From contig DASPTU010000100.1 in NCBI GenBank assembly GCA_035623255.1, forward strand, positions 1 through 55,845: a DNA stretch of 55,845 bases, written 5' to 3'. The position numbers and the translations under genes are program-made. This DNA is from JAFAGX01 sp035623255 (lineage in GTDB: Bacteria > Acidobacteriota > Terriglobia > Terriglobales > Acidobacteriaceae). The notes under the pieces were generated by a model. That model saw only the letters and a program-made list of their open reading frames with translations, did not search any database and had not been told where the DNA came from. Positions 24,484 through 33,842 of this stretch are shown in pieces (positions within the stretch are counted from its first letter, which is position 1; each line of letters begins with the position of its first letter).

Positions 24484-26058
24484 TTAATCCGCCATCGACG
24501 GCGCCCGTTGGGGCGTTGCCGCTGCCTCGGAGAGTTGCACCCGGCTATGATGGCGCGCATAAGTGAAATAAATCACCAGACCGATCGCCAGCCAGATGAT
24601 CAAACGAGCCCAGGTCTGCCATGCCAGGCTGAACATCATGAGCAACGAAACGACGATGCCCATGATCGGCGTGAAGGGGATCCAGGGTGCAACAAACGCT
24701 CGCGGAACCTCGGTTCTGCGTCGCCGCAAAATCCACACTCCGCTACAGACGATGACAAAGGCGAGCAAGGTACCGATGGAAACTAATTCGCCGAGCACGT
24801 TGATGGGTGTAAGTGCAGCCACCGTCGCAACACAAACGCCAACCAGAATCGTGCAGATATACGGTGTCCGAAATCGTGAATGCACCGTGCTGGCCCACCT
24901 GGGAAGCAACCCGTCTTTCGACATCGAGAAGAATACCCGCGTCTGCCCCAGCAACATCACGACCATCGTGCTACTGAGCCCGCAGATCGCTCCCAGTTTT
25001 ACCAGTCGGCTACCCCAGGTCACGCCGGTCATATCTATGCCAATGGCAATTGGATCGGGTACATCGAGGCTGGTGTACTTGACCAGCCCGGTAAGAACGC
25101 CGGCGACGAGAATGTACAAAATTGTGCAGATCACCAGCGATCCCAATATGCCGATGGGCATGTCGCGTTTGGGGTTCTTGGCTTCCTGGGCCGCAGTCGA
25201 GACAGCATCAAACCCAATGTAGGCGAAAAAAATGATTCCACCCGCCGTTGCGATTCCGGACCAGCCAAAATCTCCATAGTGTCCGGTATTCGGTGGCAGG
25301 AACGGGGTCCAATTGCCCATCGCCTCGGCGTGGTGGCCCATGATGTAGTTGATCCCCAAGCCGATGAAGACCAGCAAGACGCAAACTTTCACGATCACGA
25401 TAAAGGAGTTGAAGTTTGCCGATTCTTTGATCCCGATTACCAGCACCATAGTGACAAGAGCAATACCGATAAACCCGAAGAGATTGAATGAGGAATACGT
25501 GTGGGGCAGGCTGGCAGCCTCGATGTGATGCGAATCGAGCAGCTTCTGAAATTGGGCGGTTAAACGTTCCCAATGACCGTTATAAAACAGAAAAACCGTG
25601 CCCGGAGCGCCCGCCCACTTGGGCGAGAGGCGAATGCCGAAGTCTCCGAGAAAGCTCAGTACGTATCCGCTCCAGCCACTTGCCACAGTCGCCGCGCCCA
25701 ACGCGTATTCCAGAATGAGATCCCAGCCGATAATCCAGGCAATAAACTCGCCGAGTGTGGCGTAGCCGTAGGTGTAGGCCGAACCCGCCACCGGAATCAT
25801 CGAGGCAAATTCGGCGTAGCAGAGGCCGGCGAACACACAGGCTACGGCGGCCAGGGTAAAAGCGAGAATTATGGCGGGTCCAGCGTGATTGGCGGTGGCC
25901 GTTCCGGTGAGCACGAAAATGCCGGTTCCGATGATTGCTCCAATGCCCAGGGAGATCAGATTCGTCGGCCCGAGCGCCCGCTTCAGGCTGTGCTCGCCGG
26001 TTTCGGCTGCTTCCGTCAGAATCGTGTTGAGTGGCTTTGTAGCCCAAAGATTAGGCAT
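24484..26058 (-). CDS. APC-family amino-acid permease, cationic amino acid transporter type
   Basis: A 524-residue APC permease with about twelve to fourteen helices. The start SLKRALGPTNLISLGIGAIIGTGIFVLTG is the conserved helix-1 substrate site, followed by CYAEFASMIPVAGSAYTYGYATLGEFIAWIIGWDLILEY, characteristic of the CAT/YfnA subgroup. It imports amino acids, probably basic or broad range. The long loop after residue 150 is also typical of this group. Its start overlaps the end of a second APC gene by eight bases, so the pair form one operon. The C-terminus (last 20 residues) is hydrophilic. Confidence 0.88.
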   Translation of the reverse strand: MPNLWATKPLNTILTEAAETGEHSLKRALGPTNLISLGIGAIIGTGIFVLTGTATANHAGPAIILAFTLAAVACVFAGLCYAEFASMIPVAGSAYTYGYATLGEFIAWIIGWDLILEYALGAATVASGWSGYVLSFLGDFGIRLSPKWAGAPGTVFLFYNGHWERLTAQFQKLLDSHHIEAASLPHTYSSFNLFGFIGIALVTMVLVIGIKESANFNSFIVIVKVCVLLVFIGLGINYIMGHHAEAMGNWTPFLPPNTGHYGDFGWSGIATAGGIIFFAYIGFDAVSTAAQEAKNPKRDMPIGILGSLVICTILYILVAGVLTGLVKYTSLDVPDPIAIGIDMTGVTWGSRLVKLGAICGLSSTMVVMLLGQTRVFFSMSKDGLLPRWASTVHSRFRTPYICTILVGVCVATVAALTPINVLGELVSIGTLLAFVIVCSGVWILRRRRTEVPRAFVAPWIPFTPIMGIVVSLLMMFSLAWQTWARLIIWLAIGLVIYFTYARHHSRVQLSEAAATPQRAPSMAD

Positions 26059-27640
26059 TCATTTCTCCTGCGTGGTTTCTGACGTTCATGGAAGTAGCTC
26101 CGCCTTGCCTGCGCCACAAATAGTACACCGGTATCCCCAGTAGAACGATAGTCAGTCCCGGCCAAGTGTACTGTGGCTTGTAGCGCAACAGCACCACATC
26201 GATAAAAACAGCGAACGCGATGTAGATAGCGGGCAGAACCGGATATCCAACCGCGCGATACGGCCGTTCGGCTTCGGCATGCGTCCGCCGCAGTACAAAC
26301 AACCCAATAATCGTCAAAATATAAAATACGAGCACGGCAAAAATGATGTATTCGAGTAGCTGGTTGTATGTTCCCGAAACGCACAGGACACACGTCCAGA
26401 CCATCTGTACCATCAGGGATACGGCCGGGGTCTTATAAGTAGGATGCAGCCTGGCGACGTCGCGAAAGAACAAGCCGTCCTTGGCCATAGCGTAATACAC
26501 CCGCGCGCCGGCGAGTATCAATCCATTGGCGCATCCGAAGCCGGAAAGTATGATTGCGGCCGCCATGAGCAGGCCGCCGGCCGCCCCAAACATCTGCGTC
26601 ATCACGGCAGTTGCGACCCTGTCCTCGGTGGCGTACTTGATGCCCCGCTGCAGAATCGTGGCTCCGCCCTGAACACCGTCCAACGGGAGTACGTTGAGAT
26701 AAATGAAATTGCAGGCGACGTAAAGAATGATGACAACGCCGGTACCGAGCGCCAGCGACAGTGGCAGGTTGCGGCTGGGATTTTTCACTTCGCCGGCAGT
26801 GAAGGTGACGTTGTTCCAGGCATCGGAGGAGAAAAGCGAGCCAACCTGGGCTACCGCTAGCACAGTCAGAGTTCCTACCAGTACTCCGCCGCCGATGTCG
26901 TGCATTGCCCCGAGTCCCGCATTTCGCCAGAAGTTACCGTGGAAATTTGCCATCAGGGCGTGCGCGTTTCGCCCCAGCAAAAGGCCAAGGAGAATCAGTC
27001 CAAACAAGGCCGCAACCTTGGCAGCGGTAAAGATGTTTTGAATGGCCGCGCCGGTCTTGATCCCGAAGATGTTGATCAACGAGAGTGCCACAACGACCAG
27101 AATGGCGACCAGGTTCTGAGTATTCAGCCCCACATCCATATTTCCCAAAACCATGGGTCCGATCGGAATCGGAGGAACTTTCCAAAAATGCAAAATCCAG
27201 TGTGCGGAGGATATTGAGGGAGCGAATACGCCAAGGAACTTGCCGAATGCCACACCCACCGCGGCAATCGTGCCAGTTTGAATGACTAGGAATAACGTCC
27301 AGCCATAAAGAAATCCCCAAAGCGGGCCGAGCGCTTCTCGCAAATAGACATATTGACCGCCGGCGCGTGGCATCATGGCCGCCAGTTCGCCATAGCTCAG
27401 AGCGCCCACAATGGTCATGAATCCGGTGACGAGCCATGCACCGATCAGCAGGGCTGGTGAGTTGACTTCACGAGCGATTTCCGCGGAAACAATGAAAATA
27501 CCTGAGCCGATCATGGAACCCATGACCAGCATGGTGGCGCTGGTGAGGCCAAGAGCCTTAACCAGCTCTCGATCCTGATGGCTGTGAATCTCCCAATCGC
27601 TAGCGGCTGCAGCAATCGGGCTTTTGGTATCGGTGCTCAC
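26051..27640 (-). CDS. APC-family amino-acid permease/exchanger
   Basis: A 529-residue APC transporter starting at GTG 27640. Helix 1 has LVKALGLTSATMLVMGSMIGSGIFIVSAEIA and helices 2-3 GALSYGELAAMMPRAGGQYVYLREALGPLWGFLYGW, which resemble the LAT/SteT exchangers. It is distinct from the downstream permease, so this is not a recent tandem duplication. The two may handle different amino acids or work as importer and exchanger. The 97 bp upstream separate it from the end of thiE and include a GC-rich hairpin at 27702-27717. Confidence 0.87.
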   Translation of the reverse strand: MSTDTKSPIAAAASDWEIHSHQDRELVKALGLTSATMLVMGSMIGSGIFIVSAEIAREVNSPALLIGAWLVTGFMTIVGALSYGELAAMMPRAGGQYVYLREALGPLWGFLYGWTLFLVIQTGTIAAVGVAFGKFLGVFAPSISSAHWILHFWKVPPIPIGPMVLGNMDVGLNTQNLVAILVVVALSLINIFGIKTGAAIQNIFTAAKVAALFGLILLGLLLGRNAHALMANFHGNFWRNAGLGAMHDIGGGVLVGTLTVLAVAQVGSLFSSDAWNNVTFTAGEVKNPSRNLPLSLALGTGVVIILYVACNFIYLNVLPLDGVQGGATILQRGIKYATEDRVATAVMTQMFGAAGGLLMAAAIILSGFGCANGLILAGARVYYAMAKDGLFFRDVARLHPTYKTPAVSLMVQMVWTCVLCVSGTYNQLLEYIIFAVLVFYILTIIGLFVLRRTHAEAERPYRAVGYPVLPAIYIAFAVFIDVVLLRYKPQYTWPGLTIVLLGIPVYYLWRRQGGATSMNVRNHAGEMNA

Positions 27641-27737
27641 AAATTCTGATCAAGCGCGGGTGCAATTGCCGCGAGAAACTAACCCCCGAATTGGCGGGGA
27701 ACCGGGCCCAAGCCCGGCAAAAGTCTGCCGCGCCACT

Positions 27738-28352
27738 TTATCCTAAGATGCGTAAGAATTCCTCTGCTGATTTTCGCGGTCCCCGCACCAGATCAGATAT
27801 TACCGCGACAGAGTCGGCGCCGGCGTCGATGACCGAACGACAGTTTGCCCGCGTGATCCCGCCAATTGCAACCAGCGGCTTGTGCGTCAGCTCCCTGGCG
27901 TTGCGCACACCTTCCAACCCGATCACAGGATCCGGGCGCGCCTTGCTCGTAGTGGCAAACACCGGCCCGATCGCGATGTAATCCGCCGAACTCTTGTGCG
28001 CTTGTTTTACCTGTTCCTGATTGTGCGTGGAAACTCCCAGCCAAAGGTTACCTCCGATGAGCTTCCGGCCACCCTCAGGCGAGAGGTCATCCTGACCGAG
28101 ATGAACCCCGTCAAAACCTGCGGCCAGCGCCAGGTCCGCGCGATCGTTCATAATCAATCTGATCGATTTTCCGGCCGTGTGCCTGAGTGTTCGTGTTTGC
28201 TCCAACATTTCCCGCGCATTGCCGATCTTATTGCGATATTGCAACAGGGTAACTCCGGCCCGCACGAGTTCCTCGCCCGCCGAGAACAAGTCCTCGATTC
28301 CCGCGAAAGCGGTGGCGTCGAGAATCGCGTAAAGTCGAGGTAAATGCAACAT
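27738..28352 (-). CDS. thiE: Thiamine-phosphate synthase
   Basis: A 204-residue TIM-barrel enzyme that joins HMP-pyrophosphate and thiazole phosphate to thiamine phosphate. Landmarks are TLLQYRNKIGNAREML, LIMNDRADLALAAGFDGVHLGQDDL, the phosphate-binding GVSTHNQEQVKQA, YIAIGPVFATTSKARPDP and PLVAIGGITRANCRSVIDAGADSVAVIS. The usual KQKD-type start is YRN here, a variant seen in some families. No TPP riboswitch is seen upstream and no other thi gene is near. It follows accC after 68 bp on the same strand and is probably transcribed with it. Confidence 0.92.
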   Translation of the reverse strand: MLHLPRLYAILDATAFAGIEDLFSAGEELVRAGVTLLQYRNKIGNAREMLEQTRTLRHTAGKSIRLIMNDRADLALAAGFDGVHLGQDDLSPEGGRKLIGGNLWLGVSTHNQEQVKQAHKSSADYIAIGPVFATTSKARPDPVIGLEGVRNARELTHKPLVAIGGITRANCRSVIDAGADSVAVISDLVRGPRKSAEEFLRILG

Positions 28353-28420
28353 TCAGCTTAAGCCGACCGGACTGGGCTCGGTACGTCGCTTGCCGAACCC
28401 CAGCGAGGCCTCAGTGGTAC

Positions 28421-29782
28421 TCAGTGTTTTCCTTTTTCGTTCTTAACCAGGAATCTCTCGATAAAAGTGGTGTCAATTCTGCCGGCCCGAAAATCGGGGT
28501 CCGCCAATATCTTGCGGTGCAACGGAATCGTCGTGTAGATCCCCTCAACAATAAACATTTCGAGCGCACGGGACATGCGCGAACAGGCCTCATCCCGGTC
28601 TTTACCGCGCACAATCAGTTTTGCGATAAGGGAGTCATAGTAAGGAGGAATGACACCCTCTGCGTATGCGGCCGTATCAATGCGAACTCCTGTTCCGCCT
28701 GGCGGATGAAAAGCAGTGATCTTTCCTGCCGAGGGCGTGAACTTGTCCGGATGTTCCGCATTGATCCGGCATTCAATCGCATGGCCGCGGTGCACGATTG
28801 GGCCGTGGAGCACGGTTTCCATGCGTTCGCCGGCAGCCAGCAAGATCTGGCTTTTCACCAGGTCCACATCTGTCACCATTTCCGTGACTGGGTGCTCGAC
28901 CTGGATTCGCGTGTTCATTTCGATGAAGTAAAGTTTCTTGTCCTCATCCATGAGGAACTCAATCGTTCCCGCATTCACGTATCCGATCTCGGACAAAGTT
29001 TTGGATAAGATCTGGCCGATCTGTTCGCGCAGTTGCGGGGTCATCTGCGTGGAAGGGGACTCCTCGAGAAGCTTCTGATGCCGCCGCTGGATGCTGCACT
29101 CGCGTTCACCGAGACTGGCTACGGTGCCGTACTGATCCGCCAGAATCTGGAATTCGATGTGCCGTGGGCGCTCGATGAACTTCTCCATGTAGAGGTCGCC
29201 GTTGCCGAAAGCTGCGGCCGCTTCCGACTGCGCGGCGCTGAAGAGAGCAGGCAGTTCGTCCTGGCTGCGTACCACCCGCATTCCGCGTCCGCCGCCGCCG
29301 GCCGAGGCCTTGATGATGACCGGATAACCCACTTGTCGCGCCCACTCCAGCGCCTCACCCTCGCTGGCCAGAATCCCCTCAGATCCCGGCAGGATAGGAA
29401 CTCCAGCCCTTTTCATAGCGGCGCGAGCTTTCTCCTTTTCGCCCATCAGGCGGGTGATTTCGGGTGGTGGGCCGATGAATTTGATGTTGCTGGTTTCGGT
29501 CACCTCGGCAAAGTTGGCGTTCTCAGCTAACAAGCCATAGCCGGGATGAATCGCGTCCACATTGCTGATCTCCGCCGCGCTGATGACCGCCGGAATGTTG
29601 AGGTAGCTTTGCGACAGCTGAGGTGGACCGATGCAGATGGCTTCATCGGCGAAGCGTACCGGCAGGGAATTGCGGTCAGCCTCGCTGTAAATCGCCACTG
29701 CCCGGATGCCGAGCTCTTTGCACGCGCAAATGATGCGCAGGGCGATTTCCCCACGATTAGCAATGAGTATTTTTTTGAACAT
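28421..29782 (-). CDS. accC: Biotin carboxylase, acetyl-CoA carboxylase subunit
   Basis: A 453-residue ATP-grasp enzyme that carboxylates the biotin on AccB, the first step of fatty-acid synthesis. It starts MFKKILIANRGEIALRI at ATG 29782 (a reading frame extends upstream but the family starts here). Clear signatures are HPGYGLLAENANFAE, KASAGGGGRGMRVV (ATP-binding), CSIQRRHQKLLEESPS, EMNTRIQVEHPVTEMVT, and a biotin carboxylase C-domain with EGVIPPYYDSLIAKLIV. It is 95 bp downstream of accB, the common bacterial pairing. The carboxyltransferase genes accA and accD are not in the window. Confidence 0.96.
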   Translation of the reverse strand: MFKKILIANRGEIALRIICACKELGIRAVAIYSEADRNSLPVRFADEAICIGPPQLSQSYLNIPAVISAAEISNVDAIHPGYGLLAENANFAEVTETSNIKFIGPPPEITRLMGEKEKARAAMKRAGVPILPGSEGILASEGEALEWARQVGYPVIIKASAGGGGRGMRVVRSQDELPALFSAAQSEAAAAFGNGDLYMEKFIERPRHIEFQILADQYGTVASLGERECSIQRRHQKLLEESPSTQMTPQLREQIGQILSKTLSEIGYVNAGTIEFLMDEDKKLYFIEMNTRIQVEHPVTEMVTDVDLVKSQILLAAGERMETVLHGPIVHRGHAIECRINAEHPDKFTPSAGKITAFHPPGGTGVRIDTAAYAEGVIPPYYDSLIAKLIVRGKDRDEACSRMSRALEMFIVEGIYTTIPLHRKILADPDFRAGRIDTTFIERFLVKNEKGKH

Positions 29783-29877
29783 GAAAATGCGCCGCGCTAT
29801 TGCCGGCAATTACCTGGAGGGCCTCCCGCGCTTCTCACGCTGTGTCAGGAAAATGAAGCCTTGTCACCGGATTGACT

Positions 29878-30363
29878 TCAACTTGGACGAACCGCAAACA
29901 GATCCTGTCCATATTCGACCGGCTGTCCATTATTTACCAATTTCTTGACGATCTCCCCGGCTATATCCGATTCGATCTCGTTCATCAGCTTCATAGCTTC
30001 CACAATGCACAAGACTTGCCCAGTCTCCACTTTGTCTCCCACTGCCACAAATGGGGGCGCCCCTGGTGATGGCGACTCATAGTACGTGCCGACCATAGGT
30101 GACCGCACGATGTGGAGTTTTTCATCGGCCAAAGCAGCAACCTCGGAAGCACTTGGCGGAACTGGGGCGCCTGAAATCGCGGGGGCGCCCGCGGGTAGGG
30201 AAGCGGGAGACGCATGCAGGGCAATCGGCACGACTGAGGCTGCAGGGCCGTGTTCACCGCCCCGCCTGATGCGTACCTTGACGTCGCCGCGCTCCAGCTC
30301 AAACTCGGCAATGTCCTTCTCAATTAAGAACTCGATGAGTTCCTTCAGCTCTTTTTGATTCAT
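29878..30363 (-). CDS. accB: Biotin carboxyl carrier protein of acetyl-CoA carboxylase
   Basis: A 161-residue BCCP from ATG 30363 (MNQKELKELIEFL). The N-terminal helical part is followed by an Ala/Pro-rich linker (about 40-80) and the biotinyl domain, with the modified lysine in CIVEAMKLMNEIESD near residue 125 and the closing DLFAVRPS. The domain includes the PMVGTYYESPSPGAPPFV thumb typical of AccB and not of pyruvate carboxylase. Located 70 bp after the prolidase gene and before accC on the same strand. Confidence 0.95.
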   Translation of the reverse strand: MNQKELKELIEFLIEKDIAEFELERGDVKVRIRRGGEHGPAASVVPIALHASPASLPAGAPAISGAPVPPSASEVAALADEKLHIVRSPMVGTYYESPSPGAPPFVAVGDKVETGQVLCIVEAMKLMNEIESDIAGEIVKKLVNNGQPVEYGQDLFAVRPS

Positions 30364-30433
30364 GTATGTGGCGCGACTGCTGTTCCTCTGGAACGTCGCC
30401 AATCAGAGCGCAGTTAATCCTGAGAGCCCGAAG

Positions 30434-31522
30434 CTAGACTATCAACAATTCCTTGCTGGTTCGTGTGAGCACCTCGCAGCCGCTTTCAGTGACCAGCACC
30501 ATGTCCTCTATGCGTACACCAGCAAAACCGGGTACATAAACACCCGGCTCGATGGTTATGACCATCCCCACCTGCAACGTGTCCTTCTGACGGGCTGCGA
30601 TTCGGGGGGGCTCGTGAATCTCCAGGCCGACTCCATGTCCTGTCGAGTGCGTAAAGTACCTGCCCAAACCTTTCCTGGCGAGTGCCGTCCGGGCAGCTCG
30701 ATCAACTTTGTCAGCTGTAGCGCCCGGTCTTACAGCCTCAATTGCTGCTTGTTGGGCTATTCGGACAGCGTCATACATCTCTTGCGCATCGGCCGAGATC
30801 CTGCCGACGTGCACGGTCCGGGTCATGTCTGAGCAATAGCCCGCGAGTATGATACCAAAGTCACAGACCACGAAGCCCTTAGCCGGAATTTCTGTGGTAG
30901 ATGCTCGCCCATGCGGCAAGGCGGACCGGGGTCCTGATGCAATGATTGTTTCAAACGACATGGCTTCCGCGCCGGCACGACGCGCCGCGAACTCCATTTC
31001 CGCAGCTACTTCGGTTTCCGTTACCCCGGCGCGGATGGTCTTGATTGCGACATCGAACAAACGTTCGCCTAGCTCCAGGGCAGCGCGCAACAAGGCGATC
31101 TCGTCGGCATCTTTTACCATTCGTGCCTGCTCGACCAGAGGAGGCGATTTCCGCAAGCGTACGGTCGGCCGAAGCGCTTTCTCCAATTGACTATGCTCCG
31201 CCACGGTCAAGTGCTGGCCTTCGATTCCGAGCACCCGCACGCCCAGCTTTCTCGCATTTCGCTTGAGCCACTCGGCTGCCATCGTCACAGGCGATTTGCG
31301 GCCGGTAATTATGCGGGACGCTCGAACTTCCGTGCTGGCCTGTTCTTTGTAACGGCCATCAGTGAAGAACGCGCTTCTGCTTTCTGTGACCAGAAGGGTG
31401 CCGGCGCTGCCAGTGAATCCGCAGAGATAGCGAATGTTAGGAAGATGGGTGATTAGCAGCGCATCCAATCCACTGCGACCCAGGTCATGCTGCAAATTAG
31501 CCTGCCTGCCCGGATAGTCCAT
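30434..31522 (-). CDS. M24 metallopeptidase, Xaa-Pro aminopeptidase/dipeptidase
   Basis: A 362-residue creatinase/prolidase-type peptidase that removes residues next to proline. The N-terminal creatinase-like domain (about 1-125) is followed by the pita-bread catalytic domain. All five metal ligands are visible: the two Asp in VCDFGIILAGYCSDMTRTVHVG, His in HSTGHGVGLEIHEPP, Glu in VITIEPGVYV and Glu in GVRIEDMVLVTE. I prefer ATG 31522 (MDYPGRQANLQ) over an in-frame codon at 31546. This gene commonly precedes accB-accC and, in some bacteria, efp. A terminator separates it from pilQ upstream. Confidence 0.9.
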   Translation of the reverse strand: MDYPGRQANLQHDLGRSGLDALLITHLPNIRYLCGFTGSAGTLLVTESRSAFFTDGRYKEQASTEVRASRIITGRKSPVTMAAEWLKRNARKLGVRVLGIEGQHLTVAEHSQLEKALRPTVRLRKSPPLVEQARMVKDADEIALLRAALELGERLFDVAIKTIRAGVTETEVAAEMEFAARRAGAEAMSFETIIASGPRSALPHGRASTTEIPAKGFVVCDFGIILAGYCSDMTRTVHVGRISADAQEMYDAVRIAQQAAIEAVRPGATADKVDRAARTALARKGLGRYFTHSTGHGVGLEIHEPPRIAARQKDTLQVGMVITIEPGVYVPGFAGVRIEDMVLVTESGCEVLTRTSKELLIV

Positions 31523-31579
31523 TGAGACGCAGTTTATCAGCACCACCGAGCGCGCAATGCTAGCCGCCGAAACGACAAA

Positions 31580-31611
31580 ACCGCCGGTGTCCTTCTCAGG
31601 TCACCGGCGGC
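31580..31611 (-). terminator. Rho-independent-like terminator after pilQ
   Basis: Read on the minus strand, GCCGCCGGTG and CACCGGCGGT form a 10-bp stem around a 12-base loop, followed directly by TTTTG. It sits 23 bp beyond the pilQ stop codon and ends the pil operon before the prolidase gene. The U-run is short, so termination may be partial. Confidence 0.7.
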
Positions 31612-31633
31612 TGTCTTTACTGCTAACCGTTTG

Positions 31634-33745
31634 CTATGTCTGAATGATTCGCGGAGTGATGAAGAAAATCAGCTCCTGGTTGTTGGTAGCGACCTGCGTG
31701 TGCTTGAACAGGTTGCCCAACCATGGAATGCTGCCCAGCAACGGAACTTGGTTGATGTTTACCGAGTTGTTGGTCTGGATCACACCGCCGATCACAACCG
31801 TTCCACCATCAGTCACGAGCACCTGCGTCGTTGCCTGTTGGGTAATTAGAGTGGGGTTGCCCTGGATCGCTTGCGCGAAGTCCGGCGTAGTGTTTTCCAC
31901 GTCCACGTTGAGGAAGATCGTTCCTTCCGACGTGATCTGCGGAATCACTGTGAGCCGCAAGAAGGCGTCCACGTATGTGACGGTAGGCGGACCACCCAAC
32001 TGCGCCTGGGTCACGATTGGCACTCGCACGCCCTGGCGAACCAACGCCTGAATGTTGTTCTGAGTCACGACGCGTGGACGTGAAAGTATCTTCACCAAAC
32101 CGCGGGATTCAGCCATGGTCAGAATGGCGTCAAGCTGAATGTTCTTGCTGAAGTTCAGCAAGGTGACGCCGCTGGTTGGGCTGGTCGAGCCCAGGTTAGA
32201 AAACAGCGGAACCTGCGTAAGTGTGGAAGAGTTTGGCGCCGAAGTTCCGATGATCGGATAGAACGGGTTCAGGCCGAACACGCCAACCGGAGATGTGCCT
32301 ACGCTGCTGGCACCACCGACACTGGTTGAGTGATTGCCCCAGCCGAAACCAAGTTGCGTGCCGATATCGCGGGCAAAGCTGCGAGTGGCGGCCACAACGC
32401 GGGCTTCAATTTCTACTTGCTGGGTCTTACGGTCCAGTTGCGTGAGCAACTTGTCAATCGCCGGGATGACGGAAGGCACATCGGTGACGATGATGGCGTT
32501 CGTGCGTTCATCGGCAATCACGTCGCCACGCTGCGAGATGAACTTCTTGCAGGTAACGACCAGGTCCTTCGCGTGAGCGTAGCTGAGGAACCGCGTGAAG
32601 GTGACTTTGTCCACAGCCAGCGCTTCCGCTTCGTGTTGAGCACGGCGCTGGTCAGCCTCACGCTTCAGCGTGTCCACTGTTGCGATGCGCAGGATGTTGC
32701 CATCGAGTTGACGAGCAAGATCATTGTTTTTGAGAACGATGTCCAGAGCCTGGTCCCACGGCACATCATCCAACACGATGGTCAGGGTTCCCTTTACGTT
32801 TGGATCCAGAACTACGTTCAATCCGCTGATCTCGTGAATCAGGCGGAAGAAGTCTTTCAAATCCACATCCTTCAGGTTCACCGAAATCGGCTCGCCGGTA
32901 TATTTCGGCTCGGAGCCGGATGATGGCTGCTGCGTCATCTGGGCTCGCTGTTCAGCGGCCAGATTTACAGCCGGCTGAACTGCAGAGCCAGTTGATGGAG
33001 CTTGCGAGGTTTGCGCCGCGCTCGGCGTTGGCAATAGATTGCCCTCAGGCCGGTCTACGAACTTCGAGGCAGCTTCGGCCACTCTTGCAGGAGGAGCGAC
33101 AGCGGGCTCGCTCTCGCCTGCGCCCTTGGCCTTATAGGAAGGCTCCAGGAACACAAAGTCCTTTGGAGTCGAGGCGGTTTGCTCTTGTTTGCTATCCGCC
33201 GGAACGGCCGCGGGCAATGCCGGTGTATCTAGACTCGCCACAGGGTTCGTGGAGACGGGCAGCAGCGCCGTGCGATGGATGGAAGCCGGTGTTTTCTCAG
33301 CTTGCGAGCTCGTCACGGCTTTGGCGGTGGAGTTGGCGGCTGGGTGCAACTTCAGCACGACCTTGTTGTCGCCGCCAGGAGCCAATTCATACGCGCAAGC
33401 AGTGAGCAGATCGATCACCACACTGGTGGTGGGGGGCACTTGGCCATTCATCCCGATCCGCACGCCCTTCACCCCATCCCGGTCTACACTCAGGTGATTC
33501 CGCGAGGTCGCGGTCACCGTGTTGGGTAGGCTTACCACTACCCGGGCGGGTGAATTCATGGTGCTGACCTTGGGCGTCATGGAACCGTGGGCCGTCATTT
33601 CGACGGTAATTCCATCATCCGCACGCAGGACCTCCACCCTTTGCAAGGTCGCGTGATCGGTCGCGGCTGCTGTTGTGTTCGCGGTCTCAGCACCCGCGAT
33701 CATGACCAGCAGCGGTAGCAAAACAACCAGCAGTTGCTTTCGCAT
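31634..33745 (-). CDS. pilQ: Type IV pilus secretin
   Basis: A 703-residue outer-membrane secretin through which type IV pili pass. The start at ATG 33745 gives a signal peptide MRKQLLVVLLPLLVMIAGAE and has GGAGAAGGGAA upstream. Order of domains: AMIN (about 35-135, VEVLRADDGITVEM...), a low-complexity Ala/Pro/Ser linker, STN/secretin N0 (ISVNLKDVDLKDFFRLIHEISGLNVVLDPNVKG), a NolW-type domain (FISQRGDVIADERTNAIIVTD) and the secretin barrel ending VPLLGSIPWLGNLFKHTQVATNNQELIFFITPRII. Last gene of the pilMNOPQ operon. Confidence 0.95.
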   Translation of the reverse strand: MRKQLLVVLLPLLVMIAGAETANTTAAATDHATLQRVEVLRADDGITVEMTAHGSMTPKVSTMNSPARVVVSLPNTVTATSRNHLSVDRDGVKGVRIGMNGQVPPTTSVVIDLLTACAYELAPGGDNKVVLKLHPAANSTAKAVTSSQAEKTPASIHRTALLPVSTNPVASLDTPALPAAVPADSKQEQTASTPKDFVFLEPSYKAKGAGESEPAVAPPARVAEAASKFVDRPEGNLLPTPSAAQTSQAPSTGSAVQPAVNLAAEQRAQMTQQPSSGSEPKYTGEPISVNLKDVDLKDFFRLIHEISGLNVVLDPNVKGTLTIVLDDVPWDQALDIVLKNNDLARQLDGNILRIATVDTLKREADQRRAQHEAEALAVDKVTFTRFLSYAHAKDLVVTCKKFISQRGDVIADERTNAIIVTDVPSVIPAIDKLLTQLDRKTQQVEIEARVVAATRSFARDIGTQLGFGWGNHSTSVGGASSVGTSPVGVFGLNPFYPIIGTSAPNSSTLTQVPLFSNLGSTSPTSGVTLLNFSKNIQLDAILTMAESRGLVKILSRPRVVTQNNIQALVRQGVRVPIVTQAQLGGPPTVTYVDAFLRLTVIPQITSEGTIFLNVDVENTTPDFAQAIQGNPTLITQQATTQVLVTDGGTVVIGGVIQTNNSVNINQVPLLGSIPWLGNLFKHTQVATNNQELIFFITPRIIQT

Positions 33746-33842
33746 TTCCCTTCTCCCCACGGGCCAGCACCGTGCCAGCCTCGTGATCTCTCTCCCCGTA
33801 CGTTCTTGCGAGCCGCGTCGAACGGGCCCGTTCCTACCCGCG

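Noticed and set aside
24297..24560. Possible small protein on the minus strand between the channel and permease genes
   Set aside because: It overlaps the end of the permease gene, has no convincing start and no recognisable domain.
27702..27717. CCGGGC-CCAA-GCCCGG hairpin downstream of thiE as a terminator
   Set aside because: The stem is perfect, but no T-run follows on the minus strand, so a terminator cannot be claimed.
27738..28352. TPP riboswitch controlling thiE
   Set aside because: No TPP-aptamer motifs are present in the 68 bp upstream, and the gene follows accC directly.
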